A DNA stretch of 64,000 bases from CAZFHA01 sp964518595 (GCA_964518595.1 CAZFHA010000004.1:108936-172935), one strand, 5' to 3'. Shown: positions 34,678-43,141, counted from the stretch's first letter. A program made the numbers and translations. Notes: generated by a model not told the origin, from the letters alone.

Positions 34678-35427
34678 ATGTCTAAGAAGGTACTAATTGC
34701 TGGCGAGTCTTGGATGAGTTTTACCACACATGTAAAGGGTTTTGATTCTTTTGTCACTTCGGTCTATGAAGAAGGCGTGAAGTGGATTAGAGCTGCTATT
34801 GAAGAGGGTGGCTATGAAGTTGACTTTATCCCCAATCATCTGGCCGATGCCCAGTTCCCCTTTACTATAGAAGAGCTTAGCCGCTATGACACCGTTATTT
34901 TATCCGATATTGGCTCCAATACCCTGTTACTTTCAGCCCAGACCTTCACCCAAAGCATTCCTAAACCAAATCGCTGCCAGCTCATCAAAGATTATGTTCT
35001 AGCTGGGGGCTCCCTCTTGATGGTGGGCGGCTATATGACCTTTTCCGGCATTGACGGTAAAGGGCGTTGGGGACAAACTCCGGTAGCTGATGTTTTACCG
35101 GTACAACTCATGGTAGGAGATGACCGCTCTGAGCACCCGGAAGGTGTAACCGCCGCATTGACTACAGCCCATCGGGTGTTGGCAGAATTACCAGAAAGCT
35201 GGCCGGCTTTACTGGGTTACAACAAGACTACCCTTCGCTCGGATGCCCAGCTTATTGCCACCATCAACGGTGATCCTTTGGTTGCCTTAGGCAGTTACGG
35301 TCAGGGTAGAAGTGCGGTTTTTACGTCAGACTGTTCGCCCCATTGGGCACCACCGGAATTTGTAAATTGGCCCTATTACAATAAGCTCTGGCAAGGCTTA
35401 CTAGCGTGGCTGAATCAAGATAAATAA
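34678..35427 (+). CDS. Putative glutamine amidotransferase-like protein (GATase1_like)
   Basis: This 249-residue protein begins KKVLIAGESWMSFTTHVKGFDSFVTSVYEEG, the hallmark of the GATase1_like/YukL-type family. It continues IEELSRYDTVILSDIGSNTLLL, GGSLLMVGGYMTFSG and SAVFTSDCSPHWAPPEFVNWPYYNKLW. A flavodoxin-like Rossmann core is expected. These proteins are often encoded near sugar catabolic operons, which fits the neighbouring LacI locus, but no reaction is proven. AAGGAGG precedes the ATG. Single gene with its own promoter and a strong downstream terminator. Confidence 0.85.
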   Translation: MSKKVLIAGESWMSFTTHVKGFDSFVTSVYEEGVKWIRAAIEEGGYEVDFIPNHLADAQFPFTIEELSRYDTVILSDIGSNTLLLSAQTFTQSIPKPNRCQLIKDYVLAGGSLLMVGGYMTFSGIDGKGRWGQTPVADVLPVQLMVGDDRSEHPEGVTAALTTAHRVLAELPESWPALLGYNKTTLRSDAQLIATINGDPLVALGSYGQGRSAVFTSDCSPHWAPPEFVNWPYYNKLWQGLLAWLNQDK

Positions 35428-35445
35428 ATATTTTTTCGAAATTAC

Positions 35446-35542
35446 AAAAAGGACGCTCTTAATTAGGTATATGTCCCAAAAGAAAAAGGCGATTTTCCAG
35501 TCGCTCTTTTTAGGGAATGCCAAGGGAGGAGGCGTCCTTTTT
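35446..35542 (+). terminator. Large nested hairpin/terminator after the GATase1-like gene
   Basis: An outer perfect 11-bp pair, AAAAAGGACGC (35446-35456) and GCGTCCTTTTT (35532-35542), encloses a second hairpin of AAAAAGGCGA with TCGCTCTTTTT (35483-35511). The outer right arm ends in a six-T run, so it can act as an intrinsic terminator in the plus direction. The rest of the 477-bp gap up to 35904 holds only the PadR promoter/operators. Confidence 0.6.
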
Positions 35543-35809
35543 TGATCAAATTCTTTATGTGAGAAGATGCACCCAATGCCTTAGACCTTCCCGCACTTTC
35601 AAATAGACATAATAAATCGGAGCTGAACCCTATAGTTCCAATAATTCCTTCACCCTAAACTGTATGTATTAATCTCCTACTGGGCTAATAGAAAATTAGT
35701 ATTTGTCTTTTATTATACATGGTAAAGAGTTTTACTTTATAACTTCTGAAAAATTTAATACACCCTCGATTTGCCCGAAATTTTTTACTATATAAATTTC
35801 ATCTTTCGC

Positions 35810-35857
35810 TTGACAACTATATCGACAACCGATATAGTTTATATCGGCAGACGATAT
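35810..35857 (+). promoter_or_regulatory. padR promoter with two tandem operators
   Basis: TTGACA (35810-35815), a 17-bp spacer and TATAGT (35833-35838) form a near-consensus promoter. Two 17-bp inverted repeats of the form ATATCG-N5-CGATAT occupy 35819-35835 (spacer and -10) and 35841-35857 (start region), 22 bp apart centre to centre, that is two helical turns. This is a typical autoregulation layout for a PadR regulator encoded just downstream. Confidence 0.85.
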
Positions 35858-35904
35858 AACGCTTGCCGGTATATAGACCTGAAAAGCAGAAAGAAGGAAC
35901 TCTT

Positions 35905-36231
35905 ATGGAACAGCTAGCCTTGACCGAAGCCGTCTACTATATACTCCTTTCCTTAACCACGCCCCGCCACGGCTATGGCATCATGCAGCATGTGGCTGAG
36001 CTCTCCACTAACCGAGTTAGCTTAGCAGCCGGTACCCTTTACGGTGCTCTCAATACCCTCTTGGAGAAAAACTGGATTATGGCTTTATCCTCTACTGGTG
36101 ACCGTAAAAAAGAGTACAAGATAACTGAACTCGGTCTTTTGGTTCTGGAAAAAGAACTTCTTCGACTAAAAGAACTCGTAAAAAATGGCGAAGACATCCT
36201 GGGAGGTAAGCATCATGTTGTCAAGGATTAA
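35905..36231 (+). CDS. PadR-family transcriptional regulator
   Basis: This 108-residue winged-helix protein starts MEQLALTEAVYYILLSLTTPRHGYGIMQHV. Typical PadR elements follow: LAAGTLYGALNTLLEKNWI, then DRKKEYKITELGLLVLEKEL. The ATG at 35905 follows AGAAGGAA; an in-frame start upstream would run through the operator. The downstream gene overlaps it by 17 bp. It likely represses its own operon by binding ATATCG-N5-CGATAT. The ligand is unknown; PadR/DUF2812 pairs often react to membrane stress or drugs. Confidence 0.92.
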   Translation: MEQLALTEAVYYILLSLTTPRHGYGIMQHVAELSTNRVSLAAGTLYGALNTLLEKNWIMALSSTGDRKKEYKITELGLLVLEKELLRLKELVKNGEDILGGKHHVVKD

Positions 36232-36772
36232 AAAACATAAAATTTTCTGGATTTGGGATTATGAAAAAGAAGAGCAGTGGCTCAATGAAATGTCCGATAA
36301 GGGGCTGCAGCTACTGAATCCCGGCTTGTTCACCTATACTTTTGAACAAGGCACACCCAGTGAATATATTATCCGAATGGAACTACTGGACAGTTTTCCT
36401 CATAAGTCCAACGCCCAAGACTATATCCGCTTCATCGAAGGTAGCGGTGCAGAATATATTGGCAGTGTAGGACGATGGGTCTATTTTCGTCAGCCCAAAT
36501 CTATGGGGAGTTTTAGTCTCTTTTCTGATCTGGACAGCCGGATAAAACATCTGGGACGTGTGCTGCAGATCATTTTCGCCGCCGCCCTAGTCAACGCTAT
36601 TCCCTTCTATATGAATCTAATCCGTTATTTTTCTTCCGAAAAATCAGCTTACAACAATTTGCTCTTTTTTGGTATTCTTAGTGGAGTTGCCTTTCTCTTT
36701 TTAGCCTTGGGTTTTGTCAAATGCTACCGCCAAAGAAGTAAGCTCAAAAGAGAACGCAAGCTACACGAATAG
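36215..36772 (+). CDS. DUF2812 membrane protein
   Basis: GGGAGG precedes ATG 36215, which overlaps the end of the padR gene. The 185-residue protein has the DUF2812 signature at its N-terminus (FWIWDYEKEEQWLNEMSDKGLQLL, YIIRMELLDSFP, YIRFIEGSGAEYIGSVGRWVYFRQP). Two hydrophobic helices follow (VLQIIFAAALVNAIPFYMNLI and LLFFGILSGVAFLFLALGFV). The tail is basic. DUF2812 proteins are regularly encoded after PadR regulators; function unknown. Confidence 0.9.
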   Translation: MLSRIKKHKIFWIWDYEKEEQWLNEMSDKGLQLLNPGLFTYTFEQGTPSEYIIRMELLDSFPHKSNAQDYIRFIEGSGAEYIGSVGRWVYFRQPKSMGSFSLFSDLDSRIKHLGRVLQIIFAAALVNAIPFYMNLIRYFSSEKSAYNNLLFFGILSGVAFLFLALGFVKCYRQRSKLKRERKLHE

Positions 36773-36828
36773 AGCTTCTGGGGGAGAGAAATATATCCCG
36801 GACTAAGAAGTTTTCTGGGAGGAATTTG

Positions 36829-37392
36829 ATGAAATATCTGCCCAACTTGATCACAGTTCTCCGGCTTCTCTGTGCACTAACACTTTTCTTTACAATACCC
36901 TTCACTGGGCTGTTTTGGCTCTTCTATCTGCTGGGCGGCTTTAGCGATATAATTGACGGCTGGCTGGCACGAAAGCTAAAAGCTACCAGCCGAATCGGCG
37001 CACTTTTAGACAGCTTGGCTGATTTACTGTTCCTGTTAGTACTTGCCTATCTCTTAGTACCTTATTTCACTTGGCCAACATGGCTACTTCTTTGGCTAGG
37101 TGTCATCGTCGTTTTGCGTATAGGGGCTGTGCTATTAGCTTTGGTAAAATACAGACGCCCAGCCTTTTTGCATACCTACGCCAATAAACTTACTGGGCTG
37201 GCTCTCTTCGCATTTCCACTGTTGATTTTTCTACTGGGGTTCACCGCCACGGCTATTATTCTCTGTCTCTTAGCCAGTTATGCAGCCTTGGAAGAGCTGA
37301 TTATTATTAGCAAAGTAAAAAACTGGGACAGTAATATCACCTCTATGTGGGCTGGGAAGAGATCGGAAGACTCTTCAAAACACGTAAAATGA
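36829..37392 (+). CDS. CDP-alcohol phosphatidyltransferase family protein
   Basis: This ~187-residue membrane enzyme starts MKYLPNLITVLRLL. It carries the CDP-alcohol phosphotransferase motif DG-x2-AR-x8-G-x3-D-x3-D, visible in DIIDGWLARKLKATSRIGAL followed by LDSLAD. Five or so hydrophobic helices follow. Such enzymes transfer a phosphatidyl group from CDP-diacylglycerol to an alcohol (for example glycerol-3-phosphate in PgsA, or a second lipid in cardiolipin synthases). GGGAGG precedes the ATG. It follows DUF2812 by 56 bp and may be co-transcribed. The acceptor cannot be told. Confidence 0.9.
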   Translation: MKYLPNLITVLRLLCALTLFFTIPFTGLFWLFYLLGGFSDIIDGWLARKLKATSRIGALLDSLADLLFLLVLAYLLVPYFTWPTWLLLWLGVIVVLRIGAVLLALVKYRRPAFLHTYANKLTGLALFAFPLLIFLLGFTATAIILCLLASYAALEELIIISKVKNWDSNITSMWAGKRSEDSSKHVK

Positions 37393-37397
37393 TAATT

Positions 37398-37473
37398 GAT
37401 GATTTGGGAAGGTTAAGTACCTTTTTCTTCCTCAAGAAGAAAAATCTTCCGTATCCCATTATCTTTAATCATC
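37398..37473. terminator. Bidirectional terminator between convergent genes
   Basis: A perfect hairpin TTTTTCTTC-CTCAA-GAAGAAAAA (37422-37444) is nested within an outer repeat GATGATT (37398-37404)/AATCATC (37467-37473) and GGGAAG/CTTCC. It separates the plus-strand phosphatidyltransferase gene from the minus-strand gene ending at 37505. Confidence 0.6.
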
Positions 37474-37504
37474 AGCTATTTACAGTGCCTTCTGCCAGCG
37501 TTAT

Positions 37505-38455
37505 TTAGTTCATCTCCAGGCTATGTTCCTTCAAATAAGTAATTTGCTCCGGCAGTGGTGTCCCCTTCTCTATAATAATATCGGCACCTTGGCTAGTTAT
37601 AACGGTGGAAGACTCAGATAGGTCAACTGCCATACCTTTGTAGCAGACAATAAAGAGCTTTACCGCTGAAGTGCCCATTTCAGCACTACTGCTTTGAAAT
37701 TTATTCTTGATATCCTTAACCTGAAAATTTTTCATTTCCAAATCATTCAGTAAAAAGGCCTTCCCAAGATCTTCCAGAGGAATATCATATTGCGTTGCCA
37801 GATCCGTCAAATAATCTGACCCCTTAACCACAATATCTGCTAGGGAGCCTGTGCCCTTATTCGCCGCCTCGCCGCCTGCCGCTTTCGATTCACCTTGTTT
37901 ACCGGAAGCACTTGGGCTATTACTATCATTTGTGGGCTGAGAGCTCGGAGTCGTTGCACTGGTTTGGCTGGTCATGGTCGTCTCACCAAGGAGATGATCT
38001 TCTAAATAATTTAGCTGTTCTTTAGTAGGCGAACCGTACTCTTTAATGATCTGCCCAGCAGTAGCAGGAAGGTAAGTGTCATCAAAAGTATAAGGCTGAC
38101 CCAAATAAAAAGCGACAAACATTTTAACCGAACCAGTTCCAATCTCCATTTCGCTGTCTTCAAAAAGCGTCTCGAGATCTTTACACTGAAAGTCTTCCCG
38201 CTCTTCCGCTTTCACCCCAAATGCCTCCCCTAAGTACTCCAGAGGGATTCCATAGAGTTGACTAATTTCACCAAAGGAATAGGAGCCACGAATATCATCG
38301 GCTCGATAGGCTCCGGCAAAACTGTCTTCTCCGCCGAATTTAGCCGGTTCCTTGGTAGATTCTGTAGTCCATAAGCCTAAAAGCTGAGAGACTAAAATCC
38401 CCACTATTAATATAGCTACAGCCAATACCACAACAATAACAGGTTTAGTTTTCAT
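37505..38455 (-). CDS. Membrane-anchored protein with two repeats, partner of the 4Fe-4S membrane protein
   Basis: The ATG at 38455 has AAGGAGG in front. The ~316-residue product has one N-terminal helix (PVIVVVLAVAILIVGILVSQLLG). Two homologous repeats follow (about residues 50-150 and 205-315). Each has a start like SFGEISQLYGIPLEYLGEAFG or YLTDLATQYDIPLEDLGKAF, a phrase such as FQCKDLETLF/FQVKDIKNKF, and an ending ATAGQIIKEYGSPTKEQLNYL or ITSQGADIIIEKGTPLPEQITYL. A Ser/Thr/Gly-rich linker joins them. Similar segments form the C-terminus of NosR/YccM-like ferredoxin proteins. It overlaps the upstream gene by 11 bp, so the two should work together. Confidence 0.6.
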   Translation of the reverse strand: MKTKPVIVVVLAVAILIVGILVSQLLGLWTTESTKEPAKFGGEDSFAGAYRADDIRGSYSFGEISQLYGIPLEYLGEAFGVKAEEREDFQCKDLETLFEDSEMEIGTGSVKMFVAFYLGQPYTFDDTYLPATAGQIIKEYGSPTKEQLNYLEDHLLGETTMTSQTSATTPSSQPTNDSNSPSASGKQGESKAAGGEAANKGTGSLADIVVKGSDYLTDLATQYDIPLEDLGKAFLLNDLEMKNFQVKDIKNKFQSSSAEMGTSAVKLFIVCYKGMAVDLSESSTVITSQGADIIIEKGTPLPEQITYLKEHSLEMN

Positions 38456-39311
38456 GGTCTGCCTCCTTTTTTCCAAATGCCTTAGCACGGACAGTTAGCG
38501 TCTCATCTACCGGGCAAGCTTCACCACTAACACATTTATAGCAGGAAATGCAGTGATGACCCGTGGCGGCGGCTTTGGTGGAAATAGTAATATTCATCGG
38601 GCAGGCCTTATCGCACTTTTTACAATTGATACAAGTATTCGCATCTCTTCTGGGCTTAAAAATCGCCAACTTACTTAAAACGCCCAAAATAGCTCCCAAG
38701 GGACAAATATACTTACAGAAAGGCCGCTCAATAAAAATAGACAGCACTAAAGTTATGCCCAACCAGAGAAACGCCAGTGGGAGTATCTCTCCGGTAAAAA
38801 AAGACATAATAGCATAGTAGGGGTCATACTGCTCACAGATAAGTTTTCCCACCATCACTGTTTCATAGATAAGTTTAGCAAGAATAAGATAACGTACATA
38901 GCGCAAAACCAAATCTACTTTTCTAGGCACAAACTGATTGTACTTTTTCGGAAATAACTTTTGGCCGATTTTTCCAACCCACTCTTGAATGGTACCAAAG
39001 GGACAGAAGAAGCCGCAAAAAATAGCGCCAAACAAAAGGGTCATAACTAGGATTAGAACCAGTATCACTACAGCCGAACTATGTATTTTGGGAATAAAGT
39101 TACCTGTAGTAAATAGACTACAAAGAGTACTCACCCCACCATAAGGACATAGATTATGAGTGGATGCCGAAGGCAGGAACCCTAAGCCCCCACCTGACTC
39201 CCCAAGAAAATTATTGACCCCAATCAAAAACACCGCCGCCAAGGTCAGTAATTGTGTAATAAACCGTACTGTTCCAATTTTGCTTTTTTTCACCAAAAAC
39301 TCCCCCTTCAT
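38445..39311 (-). CDS. Polyferredoxin membrane protein (NapH/NosR/YccM-like)
   Basis: This 288-residue protein has about five membrane helices and two CxxxCP loops, CGFFCPFGTIQEW (about residue 96) and CKYICPLGAI (about residue 198). Two soluble 4Fe-4S motifs follow, CINCKKCDKACP and CISCYKCVSGEACP. The layout matches NapH/YccM-type electron-transfer proteins passing electrons across or along the membrane. An in-frame GTG 18 bp downstream with GGGGGAG before it is an alternative start. The gene overlaps its repeat-protein partner. The electron acceptor is not identified here. Confidence 0.88.
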   Translation of the reverse strand: MKGEFLVKKSKIGTVRFITQLLTLAAVFLIGVNNFLGESGGGLGFLPSASTHNLCPYGGVSTLCSLFTTGNFIPKIHSSAVVILVLILVMTLLFGAIFCGFFCPFGTIQEWVGKIGQKLFPKKYNQFVPRKVDLVLRYVRYLILAKLIYETVMVGKLICEQYDPYYAIMSFFTGEILPLAFLWLGITLVLSIFIERPFCKYICPLGAILGVLSKLAIFKPRRDANTCINCKKCDKACPMNITISTKAAATGHHCISCYKCVSGEACPVDETLTVRAKAFGKKEADHEN

Positions 39312-39473
39312 AAAAATCGTTCCTTATTCCCAAACCGCAGAAATAAAAGTGATTATAGATAAGGTAAGTTAAAGTTATGGCAAAACTATGTTTTTGGCTA
39401 GAAAACAGCGAATTTTATGTTAAAAGATAATTCTTCAGTCATAAAAACCAGTAACCTTGTCAACTATAGAATA

Positions 39474-39503
39474 CACTATGTAAAAACATCTTTACACAGT
39501 GTC
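39474..39503. promoter_or_regulatory. 30-bp inverted-repeat operator upstream of membrane/XRE pair
   Basis: ACACTATGTAAA (39474-39485) and TTTACACAGTGT (39492-39503) pair with a single mismatch around a 6-base centre. A TATAAT follows at 39518-39523. It lies 64 bp before the gene at 39,567, and is the likely binding site of the XRE regulator encoded in that operon. Confidence 0.65.
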
Positions 39504-39566
39504 GAATAAATGATACTATAATGCTATAACAATCCACCCTGGCAATATCGAAAGGAGCTTCACTCC

Positions 39567-40013
39567 ATGACCTACTATAGTAAAAAATCCATTATATCCA
39601 TCATCACCCAGATTATTATTTTTATTGCCTTCTACCCTAATGTGTTGGGTCAGCTCTGCAATCAAGGTCTCCCTTCTGAGGAGTCCTTAGCTATTTGGGG
39701 AAAGTTCTTTCTCATCTGGTTAGCCGCCAACATAATTATCAAGCTAGTGGTATTCATCATTTTTAAGATTATTACAGATACATTTTCAAAAGACAAAGAG
39801 CCCACCATCCGTGATGAAAGGGATCATCTTATCGAACTAAAAGCGATCAGAAACTTCTGTTTCACCTTTGCCTTTGGCTTCTTTCTGGCTATGGCTACCC
39901 TGTTTTTTAAACAGCCCATTGACATTATGTTTACCATTTTAGCCTTTAGTTGCCTTTTATCCGGCCTAACTCTAGACGGCTCTTATATTTTCTACTATGA
40001 AAGAGAGGCCTGA
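39567..40013 (+). CDS. Four-helix membrane protein paired with an XRE regulator
   Basis: This 148-residue protein has four hydrophobic helices (SIISIITQIIIFIAFYPNVLG, FFLIWLAANIIIKLVVFIIFKII, NFCFTFAFGFFLAMATLFF, IMFTILAFSCLLSGLTLDGSYIFYY). A conserved IRDERDHLIELKAIR sits between helices 2 and 3. DERDxxIxxKA is a signature of DUF2178-like/YoaT-like regulators. It is followed 7 bp later by an XRE gene. A second, reversed module exists at 44.86-45.39 kb. Role unknown; it may sense the membrane. Confidence 0.75.
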   Translation: MTYYSKKSIISIITQIIIFIAFYPNVLGQLCNQGLPSEESLAIWGKFFLIWLAANIIIKLVVFIIFKIITDTFSKDKEPTIRDERDHLIELKAIRNFCFTFAFGFFLAMATLFFKQPIDIMFTILAFSCLLSGLTLDGSYIFYYEREA

Positions 40014-40020
40014 TCAAGTA

Positions 40021-40239
40021 ATGAAAAAATTAATTGTTCATAATCAAATTCGTAAACTTCGTTTTTTACAAGGTGAAATGACCCAGCAGCAATTAGCCGA
40101 TCTGGTAGGTATTTCCCGTCAAACCGTTGTGGCCATCGAGAAAGAAAAATACTCCCCTTCCATCGACATTGCTTTTCTCATTGCCCAAGTTTTTGAACTA
40201 TCCCTGGAGGAAGTCTTTTATATTGATAAGCTCGAATAG
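40021..40239 (+). CDS. XRE/Cro-type transcriptional regulator (YozG-like)
   Basis: This 72-residue HTH protein starts MKKLIVHNQIRKLRFLQGEMTQQQLADLVGISRQTVVAIEKEKYSPSIDIAFLIAQVFELSLEEVFYI, the pattern of small Cro/YozG repressors. The ATG at 40021 is preferred over an in-frame one within the preceding gene. It shares an operon with the four-helix membrane protein and probably binds the 30-bp inverted repeat at 39474. Close in sequence to the regulator at 44,861. Confidence 0.9.
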   Translation: MKKLIVHNQIRKLRFLQGEMTQQQLADLVGISRQTVVAIEKEKYSPSIDIAFLIAQVFELSLEEVFYIDKLE

Positions 40240-40349
40240 CTAAAGCCCCATCTCGGCGCAAACTTCTGCCGCCGGACAGGGCTCTTTACTATAAACTATT
40301 CCTCTTTGACCTAATCACCAAACCTTGGCAAACCACTGTTTTACTGAGA

Positions 40350-40742
40350 TTACTTCCAGTAGGTATCTTCTAAATCTTGATCAGCCGAGAAGAGCCAAAC
40401 CTCTTGAATTTTGCCATCTGCGATCCGAAACAGATCAATGCCATTCATGTTAAGCACATCACCATTGCCACGATCAGCTACAAAAGTAACATTAGCCGCC
40501 ACTAACTCCCCATTGGCGGAAGCCCAATTGGTGATAACCTTAAAACTGCCATGGCTCTTCTCCGCAAATTTTCCCAGATGAACACCGAGTGCTTCTTTAC
40601 CGGTATGAGTACCTGAAAGAGGATTTTTCCCTGGTTGATGCCAAATAATATTGTCAGCCAGAGCCTCAAACACAGCGGGAAAATCACCCTGGATTAACGC
40701 CTCATTATAAGAATTAAATACCTCAATAGCTTCTTTTTTCAT
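40350..40742 (-). CDS. SnoaL-like/nuclear-transport-factor-2 fold protein
   Basis: This 130-residue protein begins KKEAIEVFNSYNEALIQGDFPAVFEALADNIIWHQPG, then has SGTHTGKEALGVHLGKFAE, VAANVTFVADRGNGDVLNMNGIDLFRIADGKIQEVWLF. This is the SnoaL/ketosteroid-isomerase-like pattern. Such proteins are small ligand-binding or isomerase folds. It is divergent from an HxlR regulator with 153 bp between, suggesting the regulator controls it. The substrate is not known. Confidence 0.88.
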   Translation of the reverse strand: MKKEAIEVFNSYNEALIQGDFPAVFEALADNIIWHQPGKNPLSGTHTGKEALGVHLGKFAEKSHGSFKVITNWASANGELVAANVTFVADRGNGDVLNMNGIDLFRIADGKIQEVWLFSADQDLEDTYWK

Positions 40743-40895
40743 TATTTTATCTCCCTTAAGTTGAATTGCCTTGCAATTGTTTTGAAATCTAATACAATAA
40801 TATCAGTTAGAAAGTGAAATCATAAGTACGAATTTTTATAGTATTAAGTTTCTAAAAGATACCAATGAATCTATAATTAGAATGGAACAGATAAA

Positions 40896-41225
40896 ATGGA
40901 AAGTGTATACGGAAAATGCCCTTACGCAACTACCCAACGAGTATTAACGGGAAAATGGGCGGTGGTAGTTTTATATCAGCTGAGCACCGGAACCAAGCGA
41001 TTCAATGAATTACAAAGATTAATCCCTGGTGTTACCCAGACTATTTTAACTAAGCAGCTGCGCCAGTTGGAAAGTGATAGCCTGATCGAAAGAAAGATCT
41101 ACGCCGAAGTACCGCCACGAGTGGAGTATCGTCTCAGCCCTCTTGGGGAAAAATTTAAAAAAGTACTAGACGAAATAGAAGTCTTCGGTCTGGAATATAT
41201 TCGGGAATTAAAATTAATGGCCTAG
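40896..41225 (+). CDS. HxlR-family transcriptional regulator
   Basis: This 109-residue winged helix has the HxlR signature: CPYATTQRVLTGKWAVVVLYQLSTGTKRFNELQRLIPGVTQTILTKQLRQLESDSLIERKIY, then PRVEYRLSPLGEKF. The Cys near residue 8 is the redox-type cysteine often found in this family. It is divergent from the SnoaL-like gene, a common pairing, and presumably regulates it in response to electrophile or redox stress. Confidence 0.93.
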   Translation: MESVYGKCPYATTQRVLTGKWAVVVLYQLSTGTKRFNELQRLIPGVTQTILTKQLRQLESDSLIERKIYAEVPPRVEYRLSPLGEKFKKVLDEIEVFGLEYIRELKLMA

Positions 41226-41299
41226 TAGATTACCATTCTCAAGGCTGAAGAATTTAACTCGAAACGGTATCACAACTATATTATGTAAGGAGAACCACC

Positions 41300-41755
41300 A
41301 TGACCCTTTTAGAATTTATGGATCGTTTTCAGCTCAAAAACCCCACAACAGTCAGAGAATGGTTAGATAAAGGGTTAATTCCCGGTGCTATTCTGAACCC
41401 TAAAACCCAAGAATGGGATCTTCCCGAGCGGGCTTGGCCACCCTATACTGCAGCTCGGGCTAAAGCCCAGAACGCCAATGCCATCCGGAAAAGTATCGTC
41501 AAAGCCTGTCTTCAGCGCCGCTATGTTACTGCCAAACTCTACCAGCTAAGCGAAAAAGAATTTAAAACCTATATCCACCAGCTGGCTCAGGCGGGCATCA
41601 TAGAAGTTATTCAAGAAAAGAGGGTCTACTATTATTATTCCACCCCCAAGAGCGAAGAATTTATCCAAAGTCGCCATCCGGAAAAACTTCTGGCAATTCT
41701 CATAGAAGCCGGTGCCAAAGGTATAGCTACCGCTGCTCTAGAGAAGATTCTATAA
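41300..41755 (+). CDS. Hypothetical protein with MerR/winged-helix-like features
   Basis: This 151-residue protein starts MTLLEFMDRFQLKNPTTVREWLDKGLIPGAILNPKTQEWDLPERAWPPY, like an excisionase/MerR-type HTH that reads position-dependent helices. A winged-helix-like segment follows (RRYVTAKLYQLSEKEFKTYIHQLAQAGIIEVIQEKRVYYYYSTP). AAGGAG lies before the ATG. It may be a DNA-binding regulator. No named family is recognised. It stands alone between the HxlR gene and the convergent luxC gene. Confidence 0.55.
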   Translation: MTLLEFMDRFQLKNPTTVREWLDKGLIPGAILNPKTQEWDLPERAWPPYTAARAKAQNANAIRKSIVKACLQRRYVTAKLYQLSEKEFKTYIHQLAQAGIIEVIQEKRVYYYYSTPKSEEFIQSRHPEKLLAILIEAGAKGIATAALEKIL

Positions 41756-41851
41756 GGAGCAAATTATGCGGCTACGAAAAGGCGTAAAATAATTTCATGC
41801 AAGAGCCGAATCCCAATAATCGTACTAAAAAATCCAGCTGGCAATCCGGTT

Positions 41852-43141
41852 TTACTGCTGTGCCGACACGATCCTAGTATAGCGTCTCAATGGATAATCT
41901 CCATCATGTGAAGCCCCACAATAACTTTGTGACATATTTTCTCCGTCACTTATGCGAACTACGCCCGCCCGCCATAACATATCACGAAGAGAGTCCCATT
42001 CTGCTTCGCCGCAAAGCAAAGCCGCCGTTTGCAGGTGGCTTTTATAGGTATGTAGATGCGCCACGATTCTCTCCCGTGGGAGACATTTTATCCACAAATT
42101 GCGAAATTGCAACGATAAGGAAAGCTCGTCATCTTCTTCCACTATGAGACTCGCGTATTTTCCCTTATAGATTTGAGATGGATGACCGTAAATGTCTTCT
42201 AGCTTTCGCGTTTGCAGTTGCAGTGCATTTTGTGCTCTTGCGGCTAATGGTATATCTGGATATTCTTGCGCTACCTCCTCTATAATTGGCAAAAAGGCAC
42301 TACAGAATTCAACAGCATCTGTTTGGTTTGATGTATCTAAAAAAATACCCTGACAGGATGAACAAAGCAACTGATTTGTCATGCAGACATTATGCGCTAA
42401 CCCTTTTAGTTTATCCTTTGTAATCCCTGCTTTTGTCACATAAGCAAAGCTTAATTTGTGTCCCCACTCAATAATTCTTGTATCAGGCGGTGTTATCTTC
42501 CGAATGGCTGTAACCGCATCATCGCCTCCCCAAACAACAACCGCATCTGCAAGTTTCATAAGCATACTGATGGAAGAGGTTTCTTTAGAAGATAGTTCAA
42601 AAACATAAATATACTCTGCTAGTATTGGCTCAACCTCACATAATTTCTGCAGAATCATCACGGTAAGGCCGCCATCAACCGAAGGCAATTTCAACAAATT
42701 AATATTTCCAGCAAGTAAGCCTTCAATCACACTGTATACCGGTAAGCCATCCATATTACCGGCAGCTATATGGAACAGTACACCAAGAGGATATATTTGC
42801 TCTTTTACTTCACGGTTTAGCTGAAATGGTGTTTTTGATACCACATGCCCATAAGTCTCTCCCAATTCAACCAACAGCCTTTGCTGCAAATATTCACGAC
42901 TAAAAACAAGTCTCAAATTCTTCACCTGCGCTGCTGCTTGGCGGCCTTCAATGCCAAGGCTCTCTAAAATCGGGTATATGGACTCATCGGATAGCGTGAA
43001 GGCTAATTTTTCACATGCATTTATTACCCTCTGAGAAGACAATAGCGGTTTTGCGAGGGTTTCACCAATTTGTTTACCCAGATTAGGAATGTATTCATGT
43101 ATTTCTTCATTGTTCACTACCTTGCCTAGTATTAAATTCAA
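41852..43141 (-). CDS. luxC: LuxC-family acyl-CoA reductase
   Basis: This 429-residue protein matches the LuxC family (aldehyde-dehydrogenase fold). PLGVLFHIAAGNMDGLPVYSVIEGLLAGNINLLKLPSVDGG lies around residue 120, with VVWGGDDAV around 210. The catalytic cysteine region is NVCMTNQLLCSSCQGIF around residue 263. It reduces acyl groups to aldehydes with NADPH after acyl transfer from LuxE. It follows luxE by 12 bp. No luciferase (luxAB) or thioesterase (luxD) gene is in the window, so the aldehyde serves another purpose. Confidence 0.88.
   Translation of the reverse strand: MNLILGKVVNNEEIHEYIPNLGKQIGETLAKPLLSSQRVINACEKLAFTLSDESIYPILESLGIEGRQAAAQVKNLRLVFSREYLQQRLLVELGETYGHVVSKTPFQLNREVKEQIYPLGVLFHIAAGNMDGLPVYSVIEGLLAGNINLLKLPSVDGGLTVMILQKLCEVEPILAEYIYVFELSSKETSSISMLMKLADAVVVWGGDDAVTAIRKITPPDTRIIEWGHKLSFAYVTKAGITKDKLKGLAHNVCMTNQLLCSSCQGIFLDTSNQTDAVEFCSAFLPIIEEVAQEYPDIPLAARAQNALQLQTRKLEDIYGHPSQIYKGKYASLIVEEDDELSLSLQFRNLWIKCLPRERIVAHLHTYKSHLQTAALLCGEAEWDSLRDMLWRAGVVRISDGENMSQSYCGASHDGDYPLRRYTRIVSAQQ

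Noticed and set aside
34557..34757. 66-codon minus-strand frame over the GATase1-like start
   Set aside because: It overlaps the promoter and start of a convincing gene and has no features of its own.
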